Below are positions 29,364 to 40,080 of a DNA stretch of 64,000 bases, piece by piece. Position numbers and translations under genes: made by a program. A model generated the notes under the pieces. The model had not been told where the DNA came from. It did not search any database and was given only the letters and a program-made list of their open reading frames with translations. Source of the DNA: CAZHDI01 sp964531285 (GTDB lineage: Bacteria > Pseudomonadota > Alphaproteobacteria > JAJFIK01); contig CAZHDI010000004.1 of assembly GCA_964531285.1 (NCBI GenBank), positions 1 to 64,000 of the forward strand, read 5' to 3'. Position 1 is the stretch's first letter; each line of letters begins with the position of its first letter.

Positions 29364-30583
29364 GCCGATGCTCCGGCACCGGATTGCAGAGTCCCGGTCG
29401 TGAGTTTGGCAAACCCGTCCGTCATCAGATCGGCCGCGAGGGTCAGGGTCTCGGGGCGCTTGCAATAGCAAAACCGCACCTTGGTCCGCCCGTCCGCGGG
29501 GTCGCGGTAAAAGCTGGAGCCCGGCACGGTGGCAACGCCGATCTCGCGGATCATCCAATGGGCAAAGGCCGTATCGTCGTCATGGCCGCTCAGCGCCATC
29601 AGGTCACCGGCATCGGCCATGATGTAATAGGCGCCATCCGGATAAAACGGCTTGAACCCGATTCGGGTGATCGCCTCCAGAAGCTGGTCCCGGCGCGACC
29701 GGTAGAGCACGGTCAGATCGTCATAATACGCAGCAGGATACCCCAGCGCATGGGCGGCCGCTTCCTGGAGGGGCGCGGCGGCGCCGACGGTCAGAAAGTC
29801 ATGCACCTTACGGATCGCACCGGTGGCCTCGGGCGGCGCGATGACCCAGCCGATGCGCCAGCCCGTCGCGCTGTAGGTCTTGGACAGCCCGGTGACGGTC
29901 ACCGTGCGTTCGGCCATGCCCGGCAGATCCGCCATGCGCACATGGGGCTTGTCGTAAAGGATATGCTCGTAGATCTCGTCGGTGATCGCGATCACGTCCC
30001 ATTTGCGGCACAGATCCGCGATGACCGACAACTCCTCGCGGGTGAAGACCTTGCCCGTCGGATTGTTCGGTGTGTTGATGATGATGGCGCGGGTCTTGTC
30101 AGAGAAGGCCGCCGCCAGTTCGGCTTCATCGATCGACCAGTCCGGCTCGTGCATTTTCACAAAGCGCGGCACCGCGCCCGACAGGATCGCATCGGGACCG
30201 TAATTCTCATAATACGGCTCGAATACAATGACCTCGTCGCCCGGATCCACCAGCGCCATCATGGCAGCCATCATCGCCTCGGTTGTCCCGCAGGTCACGG
30301 TGATCTGCGTGTCCGGATCGGGCCGCACGCCGTAATCGCGCTCGGTCTTGGCGGCGATGGCATGGCGCAGGTTCACCGTGCCCCATGTGATGGCGTACTG
30401 ATTGATATCCGCGCGGATCGCCTCGCAGGCGGCCTCCTTCATGGACTCCGGGGCCGGAAAATCCGGAAACCCCTGCGCCAGATTGGCGCCGGGCGCGTCG
30501 CCGCGCGCCATGAACACCCGGGTCATTTCGCGAATGACGGACTCGCCGAATTGCGCGGCCTTGTGGGACGGTCGAATGGTCAT
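29360..30583 (-). CDS. PLP aminotransferase, probable methionine aminotransferase (MtnE/YbdL type)
   Basis: Fold-type I class I/II aminotransferase of 407 residues. NTPNNPTGKVF and DEIYEHILYD bind PLP, K235 in GLSKTYSATGWRIGW is the Schiff-base lysine, and the C-terminal arginine is in KVRFCYCKR. In this operon it should convert 4-methylthio-2-oxobutanoate to methionine, the last salvage step. Sequence alone would also allow aspartate- or kynurenine-type activity. It overlaps mtnB by four bases and follows the HAD gene by 27. Confidence 0.88.
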   Translation of the reverse strand: MTIRPSHKAAQFGESVIREMTRVFMARGDAPGANLAQGFPDFPAPESMKEAACEAIRADINQYAITWGTVNLRHAIAAKTERDYGVRPDPDTQITVTCGTTEAMMAAMMALVDPGDEVIVFEPYYENYGPDAILSGAVPRFVKMHEPDWSIDEAELAAAFSDKTRAIIINTPNNPTGKVFTREELSVIADLCRKWDVIAITDEIYEHILYDKPHVRMADLPGMAERTVTVTGLSKTYSATGWRIGWVIAPPEATGAIRKVHDFLTVGAAAPLQEAAAHALGYPAAYYDDLTVLYRSRRDQLLEAITRIGFKPFYPDGAYYIMADAGDLMALSGHDDDTAFAHWMIREIGVATVPGSSFYRDPADGRTKVRFCYCKRPETLTLAADLMTDGFAKLTTGTLQSGAGASA

Positions 30584-30610
30584 GAAAACGGTCCTTGATC
30601 AGCCGGCGGA

Positions 30611-31264
30611 TCAGCAGAGGGCGAGACCCGTCACGGCTTCGAGTTCGCGGATCGCCGCGTCGGGATCGACGACCTTGATGGTGTGCATGCCCATCTCGCG
30701 GGCCGGCTTCAGATTGATACCCAGATCGTCAAGATACACGCAGCGGGCGGGATCGACATCGAGATCGTCGCACATCATCCGGTAGATGCGCGGATCGGGC
30801 TTGCGGATGCCGACCTTGGACGATTCGATGACAGTATCGAAGATCGCCATGATCTCGGTCGAGGCGCGGGTGCGCTCGCTCTGGGACCAGAAATCGCCGC
30901 CATCGGCGGGGCGCACATTGTTGGTGATGCAGCCGGTTTTGAAATGCTGGGCGCAGCGCTGGAGCGCCGTGACCATTGCGGGCCGGACATCGCCATAGAG
31001 AAGCCCGATCACCACCGCGCCCGGGATCTCATGACCCCGCGCCTTGGATTCCTCGGCGAACAGGCGGTCGAACTCCGCCGGGGTCACATCGCTGCGTTCG
31101 AACAGCGCCCAGGCATTGCTCTCCGGATTGGTGGCATTCACCATGCGGATGAAATCTTTCGGAATGGCGTTTTCCGCCTCGTAGCGGTTGAAGGCCTCGA
31201 AGGGCGAGGTGGTGATCACCCCGCCGAAATCCCAGATCACGGCATCGATATTGGGGGAAACCAT
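30611..31264 (-). CDS. HAD-IA family hydrolase
   Basis: Phosphatase-like protein of 217 residues. Motif I is VIWDFGGVI, with the nucleophile Asp but Gly where the usual second Asp stands, as in YihX-type sugar phosphatases. Motif II TNN (GCITNNVRP), motif III K in VGIRKPDPRIY and motif IV VYLDDLGIN are intact. It is wedged between bioB (5 bases) and the aminotransferase (27 bases), so it is co-transcribed with methionine salvage. MtnC already supplies the salvage phosphatase, so this one needs another substrate, perhaps a pentose phosphate. Confidence 0.85.
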   Translation of the reverse strand: MVSPNIDAVIWDFGGVITTSPFEAFNRYEAENAIPKDFIRMVNATNPESNAWALFERSDVTPAEFDRLFAEESKARGHEIPGAVVIGLLYGDVRPAMVTALQRCAQHFKTGCITNNVRPADGGDFWSQSERTRASTEIMAIFDTVIESSKVGIRKPDPRIYRMMCDDLDVDPARCVYLDDLGINLKPAREMGMHTIKVVDPDAAIRELEAVTGLALC

Positions 31265-31269
31265 GATGC

Positions 31270-32307
31270 CTACTCCCGCCGGATGCCGCGCTCGGGCGTC
31301 TCGGCCGCAAGGCCCAGCCGCGCCATCAGCGTCGTGTCATGATCCTCACCCGGATTAGCGGAGGTCAGCAGACGCTCGCCGATAAAGATGGAGTTGACCC
31401 CGGCCAGGAAACACAGGGCCTGCATCTCGTCGCTCATGTCTTCGCGGCCCGCGGCCAAGCGCACGACCGAGGCGGGCATCATGACCCGCGCCGCCGCGAT
31501 CGTTTTGACGAAATCGATGGGATGCACGGCTTGGGCATCGCCCAGGGGCGTTCCGGCCTGAGGGATCAGCGCATTGATCGGCACCGACCCCGGATGATCG
31601 GGGAGATTGGCCAGCGCCACCAGCATGCCCACCCGGTCGCCTTCGGCTTCGCCCATGCCGACAATGCCGCCGCAGCACACGGCCATGCCGGATGCGCGGA
31701 CCTTCTCCAGCGTATCGATCCGGTCGGCAAAGGTCCGTGTCGTGATGACCTTGTCGTAATACTCTTCGGAGGTGTCGATATTATGGTTGTAATAGTCGAG
31801 CCCGGCATCGGCGAGCGCGTCCGCCTGTTCGGCGCTCAACATGCCCAGGGTCATGCAGGTCTCAAGACCGAGCCCTTTGACCTCGCGGATCATGCCGGTC
31901 AGCGCGGGCATGTCCCGATCCTTGGGATTGCGCCAGGCCGCGCCCATGCAATAGCGGGTCGCGCCGCGCGCCTTGGCGGCCTTCGCCGCTGCAACGACGC
32001 TTTCGACATCCATCAGTTTGGTGGCTTTCAGACCGGTCTCGAATTGCGCGGACTGGCTGCAATAGCCACAGTCTTCCGGACAGCCACCGGTCTTGATCGA
32101 CAAAAGCTCCGCCTTCTGGACCGCATTGGGATGGAAATAGATCCGGTGCACGGTCTGGGCGGTGTAGATCAGGTCATTGAATGGAAGCGCGAACAGCGCC
32201 TCGGCCTGGGCGCGGGTCCAGTCATGGCGGACCGCGCCATAGGCGGCGGTCTGTTCGGTGGCCCCTTCTGTTTTGGCTGACGGGGCGGCGGTTTGGGCAA
32301 CGGTCAT
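31270..32307 (-). CDS. bioB: Biotin synthase
   Basis: Radical-SAM enzyme inserting sulfur into dethiobiotin. C76, C80 and C83 in [13 protein letters not shown] bind the SAM cluster. [20 protein letters not shown] and [10 protein letters not shown] are BioB blocks and hold ligands of the second cluster. ATG 32307 gives 345 residues. No bioA, bioD or bioF is beside it; instead it heads the HAD-aminotransferase-mtnBDC operon. Its products include methionine and 5'-deoxyadenosine. It is divergent from ialB. Confidence 0.96.
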   Translation of the reverse strand: MTVAQTAAPSAKTEGATEQTAAYGAVRHDWTRAQAEALFALPFNDLIYTAQTVHRIYFHPNAVQKAELLSIKTGGCPEDCGYCSQSAQFETGLKATKLMDVESVVAAAKAAKARGATRYCMGAAWRNPKDRDMPALTGMIREVKGLGLETCMTLGMLSAEQADALADAGLDYYNHNIDTSEEYYDKVITTRTFADRIDTLEKVRASGMAVCCGGIVGMGEAEGDRVGMLVALANLPDHPGSVPINALIPQAGTPLGDAQAVHPIDFVKTIAAARVMMPASVVRLAAGREDMSDEMQALCFLAGVNSIFIGERLLTSANPGEDHDTTLMARLGLAAETPERGIRRE

Positions 32308-32434
32308 CAAGTGGCCATCCGGTGTTGAACAAGTGGGTGGAGCGGGAGCTTATCACCGGCCTCGCCCGATGGTCGAGACAAGGGCGGCTTGGGGACCGGA
32401 AGCCGCTTCGGGATTACGAAACGGGACCAGACGC

Positions 32435-33046
32435 GTGCGCATTGTTCTCCTTATCTTTCTTCTCTCGGCGAGTGTTTGGGTTCCGCAAGCCAGCGGGGCG
32501 CCCGACCGCGATGGGCAAGCCAGCGACGCGCAAGACGCCAAGGCGCCGTCCGACGCGGTCGAGACCCGCTCTGCGCCGGCTCCCGCCCCCATCGTCACCC
32601 GCTATCAGGACTGGCAGGTGCGCTGCATCCCGGATCCGGACCGCCCGCGGGCGGCGCCAAAGGAGTGTATCGCGGTTCAGGATCTGTCGGTTGAGCACCG
32701 GCTGTTCCTGGGGCGCCCGTTCCTGTCGCTGCGGATCGGGCTTTTGGTGCCGGACCGCCCGCCGGTCCTGGAAGTGGTGCTGCCCCTCGGTGTCTCGCTC
32801 CAACCGGGGCTTGACCTTCTTGTTGGGCCCGAGGCCGCGTGGTCGGCGGATTTCGCCCGCTGCACCATGGCCGGATGCTCGGCCGTCTTTCCCTTGAGCG
32901 GCGCCCTCGACACCGCTTTGCGCGACGGGTCGGATGCCCGGATCCGGTTCCGTGACGGCGAAGCCAAGCCCTTCGTCCTGCCGTTCTCGCTGCTCGGCTA
33001 CCGTGACGCCCGCCATGCCCTGGCCCTGCCCGCCCAAGCAAACTAG
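32435..33046 (+). CDS. IalB (invasion-associated locus B) family protein
   Basis: Secreted protein of 203 residues. A short positively charged start and hydrophobic stretch (IVLLIFLLSASVWVPQASGA) form a signal peptide. The IalB fold then begins at YQDWQVRCIPDP and includes a CTMAGCSAVF cysteine pair. GTG 32435 is proposed because it begins exactly at the signal peptide; ATG 32369 in the same frame would add an implausible Arg-rich leader. IalB was named in Bartonella, but the family is widespread in non-pathogens. Confidence 0.8.
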   Translation: MRIVLLIFLLSASVWVPQASGAPDRDGQASDAQDAKAPSDAVETRSAPAPAPIVTRYQDWQVRCIPDPDRPRAAPKECIAVQDLSVEHRLFLGRPFLSLRIGLLVPDRPPVLEVVLPLGVSLQPGLDLLVGPEAAWSADFARCTMAGCSAVFPLSGALDTALRDGSDARIRFRDGEAKPFVLPFSLLGYRDARHALALPAQAN

Positions 33047-33214
33047 AGTTCGAGGCGCGAGCCGGAGGCGTTGCCTGCGCGTGGCAAGCGACTTGCTTAA
33101 CCTGGCCGCGCAGCCTCACAGCCCCGCCCGGAGCCCCATAAACGTCATAAAACGGCGTCAAAAGGCTGGCACGGTTCGGCTCGGCATGGGGCGCCATTCG
33201 AGGGGCAGAATTTC

Positions 33215-36200
33215 ATGAAGCGCAGTCTGACACTGATCATCGGCTTGTTGGTCGTCATCGCGGCGGCGGCCGTCGCATCCTATCTGGCGGGCCCGAACGG
33301 CCTTCAGGGCTCCAGCGAGGCCCGTCTCGATGCGCTGCCCAGCCTCGATTCCGTCCTCAGCGAGGACACCGACCGCGCAGGCAGCAGCACCGATGGCACC
33401 GCCGATCTGGCCGGGCCTGCCGTCCAGACGGCGAGCGTGCCGGTCGATGAACCGGCCGCAGAAGACGGCTTCGTGTTCACCCGCCTGGAGATCAAGACCG
33501 GCGAAGAAGAGCCGCAAGCCTGCTTTGTTTTTTCCGAACCGCTCGCTGAAGCGGATGTGCGCTACAGCGATTTTGTCCGGCTGGGCGACGGCGACACGAC
33601 CGCCGTGGTGACCGCGACGGGCCCGCTCCTGTGCATGGGCGGCCTTGCTTTCGGGACCGATTACACCGTGACGCTGCGCGAGGGCCTGCCCGCCCTCAGC
33701 GGTGCGCGTCTCGCCTATGACGAGACCGTGCCGGTGAGCCTGAGCGACCGCCCGGCGGCGGTGTCGTTCGGCTCGGGTATCGTGCTGCCGCGCGAGAGCG
33801 CCAACGGCGTGCCCATCACCACGGTCAATGTGGACAAGCTGAAGATCCGCGTCATGCGGGTCGGTGACCGGCTGTTGTCCCAGCTCCAGTCCGGACTGCT
33901 CGATGAAAAAGTGCTCTACCGTTGGGGTGTCGAGGAAATCGAGACCGAGAAAGGCAGCGTCATCTGGACCGGCGAGATGGATGTTTCCGGGCCGCGCAAC
34001 CGGACCATGCGCACTCTGTTTCCGATCAGCGAGGTGACCGACAACACAGCCGCCGGCGCCTATCTGATCATTGCCGAGGATGCCGCCGAGCCCGATACCG
34101 ACACCGCGCGGTATGGCGGCAAGGCCGCGCAATGGGTTGTGGCCTCGGATCTGGGCCTGACCAGTTTTGCCGGCACCGACGGGCTCCATGTGTTCGCCCG
34201 CTCACTCGACAGCGCGGAGCCGCTGGCCCGCGTGCGCCTGGCACTGGTGGCTCGCAACAACGAAATCCTGGCGACCGCCGAGACCCGCACCGATGGCGGC
34301 GTGCGCTTCGATCCGGGCCTGATGCGCGGGACCGGCGGCATGACACCGGTCATGGTGTTCGCCTATGACGGCTATGACTTCAATTTCCACGACCTGCGCC
34401 GCGCGGCCTTCGATCTGTCCGACCGCGGCGTATCGGGCCGCACCGATCCGGGCCCGGTCGATGCGTTCGTGTATCTCGACCGGGGCATCTACCGGCCCGG
34501 CGAGACGGTCCAGATTGTCTCGCTGCTGCGGGACGACGCGGCCCAGGCCATCGAGGATGCGCCGCTGACCCTGATCGTCCGGCGTCCGGACGGCATCGAA
34601 TACCGCCGCCAGACCATCGGCCAGCAACAGGCGGGCGGCGTCTATTTGCCGGTCACCCTGTCGAAATCCGCGCCGCGCGGGCGCTGGACCGTCAGTGCCT
34701 ATCTCGACCCTGAGCGCGCGCCGGTCGGTTCGGCGTCCTTCGGCGTTCAGGATTTCGTGCCCGAGCGCATTGCCTTGAGCCTGTCGAGCGCCGCCGCCAC
34801 CTTGCGCCCCGGCGATGCCGTCAGCGTCGATGCGACGGCCCGGTATCTCTATGACGCGCCGGGCGCCAATCTCGGCGGCGAGGCCAGCCTGCGCCTGGTG
34901 CCCGATGCCGAGCCGTTCAAGGATTTCGCCGCCTACGATTTCGGGCTCGTGGAGGAACGCTTCTCGCCGACCTTCACGGATCTGACCATCGCGCGGACCG
35001 ATGCCGCCGGCGCCACGGTGGCGACCGGCACGCTCGAGGATGTCCCCGACACCTCCAAGCCGCTGCGCGCCGCCGTCACCGTTTCCGTCTTTGAACCCGG
35101 CGGACGGATGACCCGCGAACAGATTTCCATTCCGGTGCGCACCCGTGATGTCATGCTCGGCATCGATCCGGCATTTGACGGCGGCGGCGTGCGCGAAGGC
35201 GCCGAAGCCCGCTTCGGCGTCGTGGCTGTCGATGCCGATGGCAATCAGACCGCCGGACGCTCCGTGTCCTGGCAGATCATCCGCGAGGTGGTGAATTACC
35301 AATGGTATGAGATTGACGGGCGCTGGCAGTATGAGCGCATCGTCAAGGACCGTCCGGTGGATGCGGGCTCGATTGCGCTCGACGCGGATAATCCCGCCAA
35401 TATCTCGGCGGCGGGCCTGGACTGGGGCACCTACCGGTTCCAGGTCGCCGATGACTCATCGGGCGCCAAAAGCTCCGTGCGCTTTTATGTCGGCTGGTAT
35501 GGCGGTAATGCCGACGGTCAACCCGATCGTGTGACCGTGATCGCCGACAAGCCGCTCTATCGCGCCGGCGATACCGCGCGGATCACCGTCCGGGCGCCGA
35601 CCGCCGCCAAGGCACTCGTCACCATCGCGGGCAGCGAGGTGTTCGAGACCCGTTCCCTGACCATCCCCGCCGAGGGCACGACCTTCTCGGTGGATGTGGA
35701 CCGGGCCTGGGGCGCGGGCGCCTATGTCATGGTCACCGCCTATCATCCGCTCAAAGATGCCCGGCCCGGCGCACCGGTGCGCTCCATCGGCCTGGCCCAT
35801 GTGACCGTCGATCAGTCGGCGCGCACCCTGAGCGTCGATCTTGAGGTGCCGGAGACCGTCGCGCCGCAACAGCAGATCGACATCCCCCTCACCGTGCGCC
35901 GGGGCGAGGACGGACGCACACCAGAGTCGGCCTTCGTGACTCTGGCTGCCGTGGACACCGGCATTCTCATGCTGACGGATTTCGAACCGCCCGCGCCGGA
36001 GGACCATTATTTCGGCAAGCGCCGTTTGGGCATCGACATGCGCGATACCTATGGCCGGCTGATCCGGGACGTCTCAGGCGCCGCCGGCCAGATCCGCTCC
36101 GGCGGCGACGGCTTCGGCGATGCCGGCGGGCTCAATGTGGTCCCCACCAAGACGGTCGCGCTGTTCTCCGGCGTCGTTGCACTCGATGGGGACGGCAAGG

Positions 36201-38194
36201 CCATCGTGCCGCTCGATATTCCCGATTTCGTCGGGGAACTGACCTTGATGGCCGTCGCCTTCTCGCCGCAAGCCGTCGGCCATAGCGCCAAGCCGGTCAC
36301 CGTGCGCCGCGCGGTCGTCGGCGACATGTTCTTCCCGCGCTTCCTGGCGCCGGGCGACAGCGCCGAGGCCACACTCCAGATCAACAATGTGGACGGCGCC
36401 GCCGGGGCCTATACCGCGGTGGTCCGCCGGTCCGGTGCTTTGGGCACCGCCGAAACGGCGCTGGAGCCGGTAACCCTCGCACCTGGATCGGACACCCGCA
36501 TGGCCGTGAGCCTGACGGGCGCCGAGCCGGGTATCGGCACGATCGCGCTCGATGTGACGGGGCCGGAGGATTTCGCCCTGACCCGCTCCTGGGACATCGA
36601 AGTGCGCGCACCGCGCCTGCCGGAGACGACCAGCCGGGCGGCCTATCTGGAACCGGGGACGGATCTTGCGCTGGACGCGGATCTCACCGGCGGCTTCATC
36701 GACGGCACCCAAACCGTGACCCTGTCGCTGGGCGGTGTCCCGGGCTTTGACGTTCCGGCGCTTCTGCGCTCGCTCGACCGGTATCCCTATGGATGCCTGG
36801 AGCAGACCACCAGCCGGGCCTTCCCGCTCCTGTTCTTCAACGAGGCCGCGACGGCGGCGGGTCTTGCGCGCGATGACGGGCTCAAGGCGCGCATTCAGGA
36901 TGCGGTGGACCGGGTGCTGGATCTCCAGACCGCGAGCGGTGCCTTTGGCATGTGGAGCCATGCGGGGGGCGAGGCCAATCTGTGGCTGTCGGTGTTCGCG
37001 CTGGACTTTCTGCTGACGGCCAAGGAAAGCGGTTACGTGGTGCCGTCGGACGCGGTCCGCCGGGGCACCTCCTGGCTGCAAAATCTGACGGCGACAAGTT
37101 GGCAGGATGTCACCGCCCGCGCCTATGCATTCCATGTTCTGGCCAAGACCGGTCAGGCGCGGATCGCCGAGTTGCGTTATCTCTTCGATGCCGAACGCGC
37201 CGAGATCGACAACGCCATGGGTCTGGCGCTTCTGGGCGCCGCACTCGACGAAGCCGGCGACCGGGCGCGCGCGCGGATTGCCTTCCGGGAAGCGGTCGGC
37301 AAGCTGCTCGCGCAACGTCCGGCGGCCTATAACGCCAAAGAGTACGGCAGCCTGTTGCGCGATGTGGCCGGGGTCACCGCCCTGGCGGCCCAGAGCCGGC
37401 GCACCGATATCCTGCCGCGTCTTGTGGAACGGGTGCGCGAGATGCGCCCGGCCCTGCGCGCCACCACCACGCAGGAAAAGGCCTGGATGCTGCTGGCCGC
37501 CCATCGTCTGCGCACGGCGAGCGGCACTGCCGGCACCATGCTCAGTCTGAATGCGGAAGGGATCGCCCTGCCGGAGGCCGCCGAGACCATGGTGCTCTCG
37601 CCGGACGCCGAAGCGCTCGATGCGGGCATCGCAATCACCAATACCGGCGCCGACCCGGTGTGGTATGCCGTTGCCGCCGAGGGCGTCCCGCTTGAGGGCC
37701 GCGCGCCGGAGGCCAATGGTCTGGTGGCATCCAAAGAGATCTTCACGCTGGACGGCAAACCGGCCGACCTGTCGGCGGCGCGCCAGAGCGAGCGCTATGT
37801 GGTGCTGATCCGGGGCCGGATGGACGACAACACCTATCGCGAAATGGCCGCGCTCGATCTACTGCCCGGCGGGTTCGAGATCGAGACGGTGCTGCCGGCG
37901 GGCTCCCATGCGGGCCTCTATCCGTTCCTGCCCGAGCTGACGCCCACGCAAATGACCTCCGCCCGGGACGACCGCTTTGTGGCGGCCTTCACGGTCGGCA
38001 GCCGGTATCAGCCGCGCCCGCGCCGGGGCGAGGAGCCCAAGATCATCCGGCCCGCTTTCGCGATGGCCTATGTGGTCCGGGCGGTCACGCCGGGCAGCTT
38101 CGCCGTGCCAGCGGTGCGGGTGGAGGATATGTATGCCCCCCGCATTTTGGCGCGCACCGCCGAGGGGCGGCTGAATGTTCAGGCGGCGAACTGA
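33215..38194 (+). CDS. yfhM: Bacterial alpha-2-macroglobulin (YfhM type)
   Basis: Envelope protease inhibitor of 1659 residues, the usual family size. An N-terminal hydrophobic helix (about 4-27) anchors it or acts as a signal; no lipobox cysteine is seen. MG domains repeat through the first 1100 residues (for example PVDAFVYLDRGIYRPGETV, the bait-region neighbourhood). The thioester motif CLEQ is at 1194-1197 in YPYGCLEQTTS, followed by the TED helical domain. pbpC overlaps its 3' end by 20 bases, the classical pairing. Confidence 0.95.
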   Translation: MKRSLTLIIGLLVVIAAAAVASYLAGPNGLQGSSEARLDALPSLDSVLSEDTDRAGSSTDGTADLAGPAVQTASVPVDEPAAEDGFVFTRLEIKTGEEEPQACFVFSEPLAEADVRYSDFVRLGDGDTTAVVTATGPLLCMGGLAFGTDYTVTLREGLPALSGARLAYDETVPVSLSDRPAAVSFGSGIVLPRESANGVPITTVNVDKLKIRVMRVGDRLLSQLQSGLLDEKVLYRWGVEEIETEKGSVIWTGEMDVSGPRNRTMRTLFPISEVTDNTAAGAYLIIAEDAAEPDTDTARYGGKAAQWVVASDLGLTSFAGTDGLHVFARSLDSAEPLARVRLALVARNNEILATAETRTDGGVRFDPGLMRGTGGMTPVMVFAYDGYDFNFHDLRRAAFDLSDRGVSGRTDPGPVDAFVYLDRGIYRPGETVQIVSLLRDDAAQAIEDAPLTLIVRRPDGIEYRRQTIGQQQAGGVYLPVTLSKSAPRGRWTVSAYLDPERAPVGSASFGVQDFVPERIALSLSSAAATLRPGDAVSVDATARYLYDAPGANLGGEASLRLVPDAEPFKDFAAYDFGLVEERFSPTFTDLTIARTDAAGATVATGTLEDVPDTSKPLRAAVTVSVFEPGGRMTREQISIPVRTRDVMLGIDPAFDGGGVREGAEARFGVVAVDADGNQTAGRSVSWQIIREVVNYQWYEIDGRWQYERIVKDRPVDAGSIALDADNPANISAAGLDWGTYRFQVADDSSGAKSSVRFYVGWYGGNADGQPDRVTVIADKPLYRAGDTARITVRAPTAAKALVTIAGSEVFETRSLTIPAEGTTFSVDVDRAWGAGAYVMVTAYHPLKDARPGAPVRSIGLAHVTVDQSARTLSVDLEVPETVAPQQQIDIPLTVRRGEDGRTPESAFVTLAAVDTGILMLTDFEPPAPEDHYFGKRRLGIDMRDTYGRLIRDVSGAAGQIRSGGDGFGDAGGLNVVPTKTVALFSGVVALDGDGKAIVPLDIPDFVGELTLMAVAFSPQAVGHSAKPVTVRRAVVGDMFFPRFLAPGDSAEATLQINNVDGAAGAYTAVVRRSGALGTAETALEPVTLAPGSDTRMAVSLTGAEPGIGTIALDVTGPEDFALTRSWDIEVRAPRLPETTSRAAYLEPGTDLALDADLTGGFIDGTQTVTLSLGGVPGFDVPALLRSLDRYPYGCLEQTTSRAFPLLFFNEAATAAGLARDDGLKARIQDAVDRVLDLQTASGAFGMWSHAGGEANLWLSVFALDFLLTAKESGYVVPSDAVRRGTSWLQNLTATSWQDVTARAYAFHVLAKTGQARIAELRYLFDAERAEIDNAMGLALLGAALDEAGDRARARIAFREAVGKLLAQRPAAYNAKEYGSLLRDVAGVTALAAQSRRTDILPRLVERVREMRPALRATTTQEKAWMLLAAHRLRTASGTAGTMLSLNAEGIALPEAAETMVLSPDAEALDAGIAITNTGADPVWYAVAAEGVPLEGRAPEANGLVASKEIFTLDGKPADLSAARQSERYVVLIRGRMDDNTYREMAALDLLPGGFEIETVLPAGSHAGLYPFLPELTPTQMTSARDDRFVAAFTVGSRYQPRPRRGEEPKIIRPAFAMAYVVRAVTPGSFAVPAVRVEDMYAPRILARTAEGRLNVQAAN

Positions 38195-39980
38195 TCCCCA
38201 TCCGGCGGCCTGGCGGGTGCGCCGGGCCGTCACGCTGACCGGCCTCGTCCTGGCCGGTGTGCTCCTTGTGCTGATTGCGGCGGACCGGATCTTTCCGCCC
38301 GACCTGTCGCGCTATCACGATACGTCCCCCGTTGTGACGGACCGTGAGGGGCGCGTGCTGCGCGCCTTCCTCGCCAGCGACGGCATCTGGCGTCTCCCCG
38401 CCACGCCGGCGGATGTGCACCCGCGCTTTCTCGCGCTGCTTCAGGCTTATGAGGACAAACGCTTTGCCCATCATTGGGGCGTCGATCCTCTGGCCGTGGC
38501 CCGCGCCGCCGGCCAATGGGCGGTGCATGGCCGCCCCGTGTCAGGCGCCTCGACCCTGACCATGCAGGCCGCGCGCCTGCTGGAACCCGGCCCTCGCGGC
38601 CTTCTGGCCAAGGCGCGCCAGATGCTCCGGGCCCTGCAATTGGAGGCGCGGTTCACCAAGGACGAGATCCTCGGCATCTACCTGACCCTGGCGCCCTATG
38701 GCGGCAATCTGGAAGGCGTGCGCGCCGCGTCGCTGGCTTATTTCGATAAGGAGCCAGATGCTCTGACACCCGGACAGGCGGCCTTGCTCGTCGCCCTGCC
38801 CCAGTCACCCGAAGCGCTGCGCCCGGATCGCCGCCCCGAAGCCGCGCGCAAGGGCCGCGCCAAGGTCCTGACCCGTCTTTACGAGGCGGGCCACCTTGCC
38901 GCCAGCGCCTACGGTGAGGCGCTGAACGAACCGGTGCCCGAGCGCCGCGCGGCCTTCCCCATGCACGCCCCGCGGCTCGCTGACCGCCTGGCGCGCGCCG
39001 GCGGTCCGGGCAGCGTGACGGCGACCAGCATCGACCGGGATCTTCAGCAGGCGGTCGAAACCTTCCTGGCCCGGCATATGCGCGGCGAGAGGGACGGAGC
39101 GAGCGCCGCCGTCATCGTCGCCGACAACACAACCCGGACCATCCTGGCCTATCTGGGCGGGGCGGATCTGTGGGGCCCCGGCGGATTTCTCGATCTGGCG
39201 CAGGCGCGCCGGTCGCCGGGGTCGGCCCTCAAACCGTTCCTTTACGGCCTTGCTCTCGATGACCGGCTGATCCATCCGGAAACCTTGATCGAGGACCGGC
39301 CCATGGCGTTCGGGGCCTATGCGCCGCAAAATTTCGACCGGGGCTTCCAGGGCGAGGTCAGCATTCGCGAGGCCCTGCAATACTCGCTGAATGTGCCGGC
39401 CGTTGCGGTGCTCGACCGGGTCGGGCCCAGACGGTTTTATGCCAGCCTGCGCCGCGCGGGCGCGGATGTGACCCTGCCGGCCAAGGTCGCAGCGCCCAGT
39501 CTCCCCATTGCCCTTGGCGGGCTCGGCATCACGCTCCACGATCTGACCGCGCTTTATGTCGGGCTGGCCAATGGCGGCGTCGCTGCGCCGCTGACGCTGG
39601 ACCCTGAGGCTGTGCACGCCATGAAGGGCCGGCGCCTGTTCGGTCCGGCTGCGGCCTGGTATCTGACGGATATGCTCCGGGGCGCGCCATTGCCGGACGG
39701 TTGGGGCCAGGCGCGCAATATCGTCCGGGACCGGTCGATCGCCTTCAAGACCGGCACATCCTACGGCTTTCGGGATGCCTGGGCAGTGGGCTCATCGGCG
39801 CGCTATACGGTTGGCGTGTGGACCGGCCGGGCCGATGCAACACCCCGCCCGGGACGCTATGGCCGCAACGATGCCGCGCCGGTCATGCTGCATGTCTTTT
39901 CGCTGCTCCCGGGCGAGTCCCAAGCGCCGGCGCCGGTCCCGGAAAATGTCCTGCCCGCCCGGACCCGCGCGGACCTGCCC
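38175..39980 (+). CDS. pbpC: Penicillin-binding protein 1C (3' end in gap)
   Basis: Inner-membrane bifunctional peptidoglycan synthase partnered with YfhM. A membrane helix (about 15-35) is followed by the glycosyltransferase domain with catalytic E93 in YEDKRFAHHWGVDP and SGASTLTMQAARLL. The transpeptidase domain has SALK with S350/K353, the SxN box YSLNVP and K525 in FKTGTSYG. 602 codons are visible before the N gap. The C-terminal BiPBP_C domain and stop are missing, and the sequence after the gap does not restore them in any frame. Confidence 0.93.
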
Positions 39981-40080
39981 NNNNNNNNNNNNNNNNNNNN
40001 NNNNNNNNNNNNNNNNNNNNNNNNNNNNNNNNNNNNNNNNNNNNNNNNNNNNNNNNNNNNNNNNNNNNNNNNNNNNNNNN
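39981..40080. other. Assembly gap, 100 N
   Basis: Exactly 100 N, so true length is unknown. It removes the end of pbpC and whatever follows it. Confidence 0.99.

Noticed and set aside
34202..37504. Long minus-strand open frames within yfhM
   Set aside because: Antisense to a clear 1659-residue protein with the thioester motif. Translations are His/Gly/Arg-rich with no domains.
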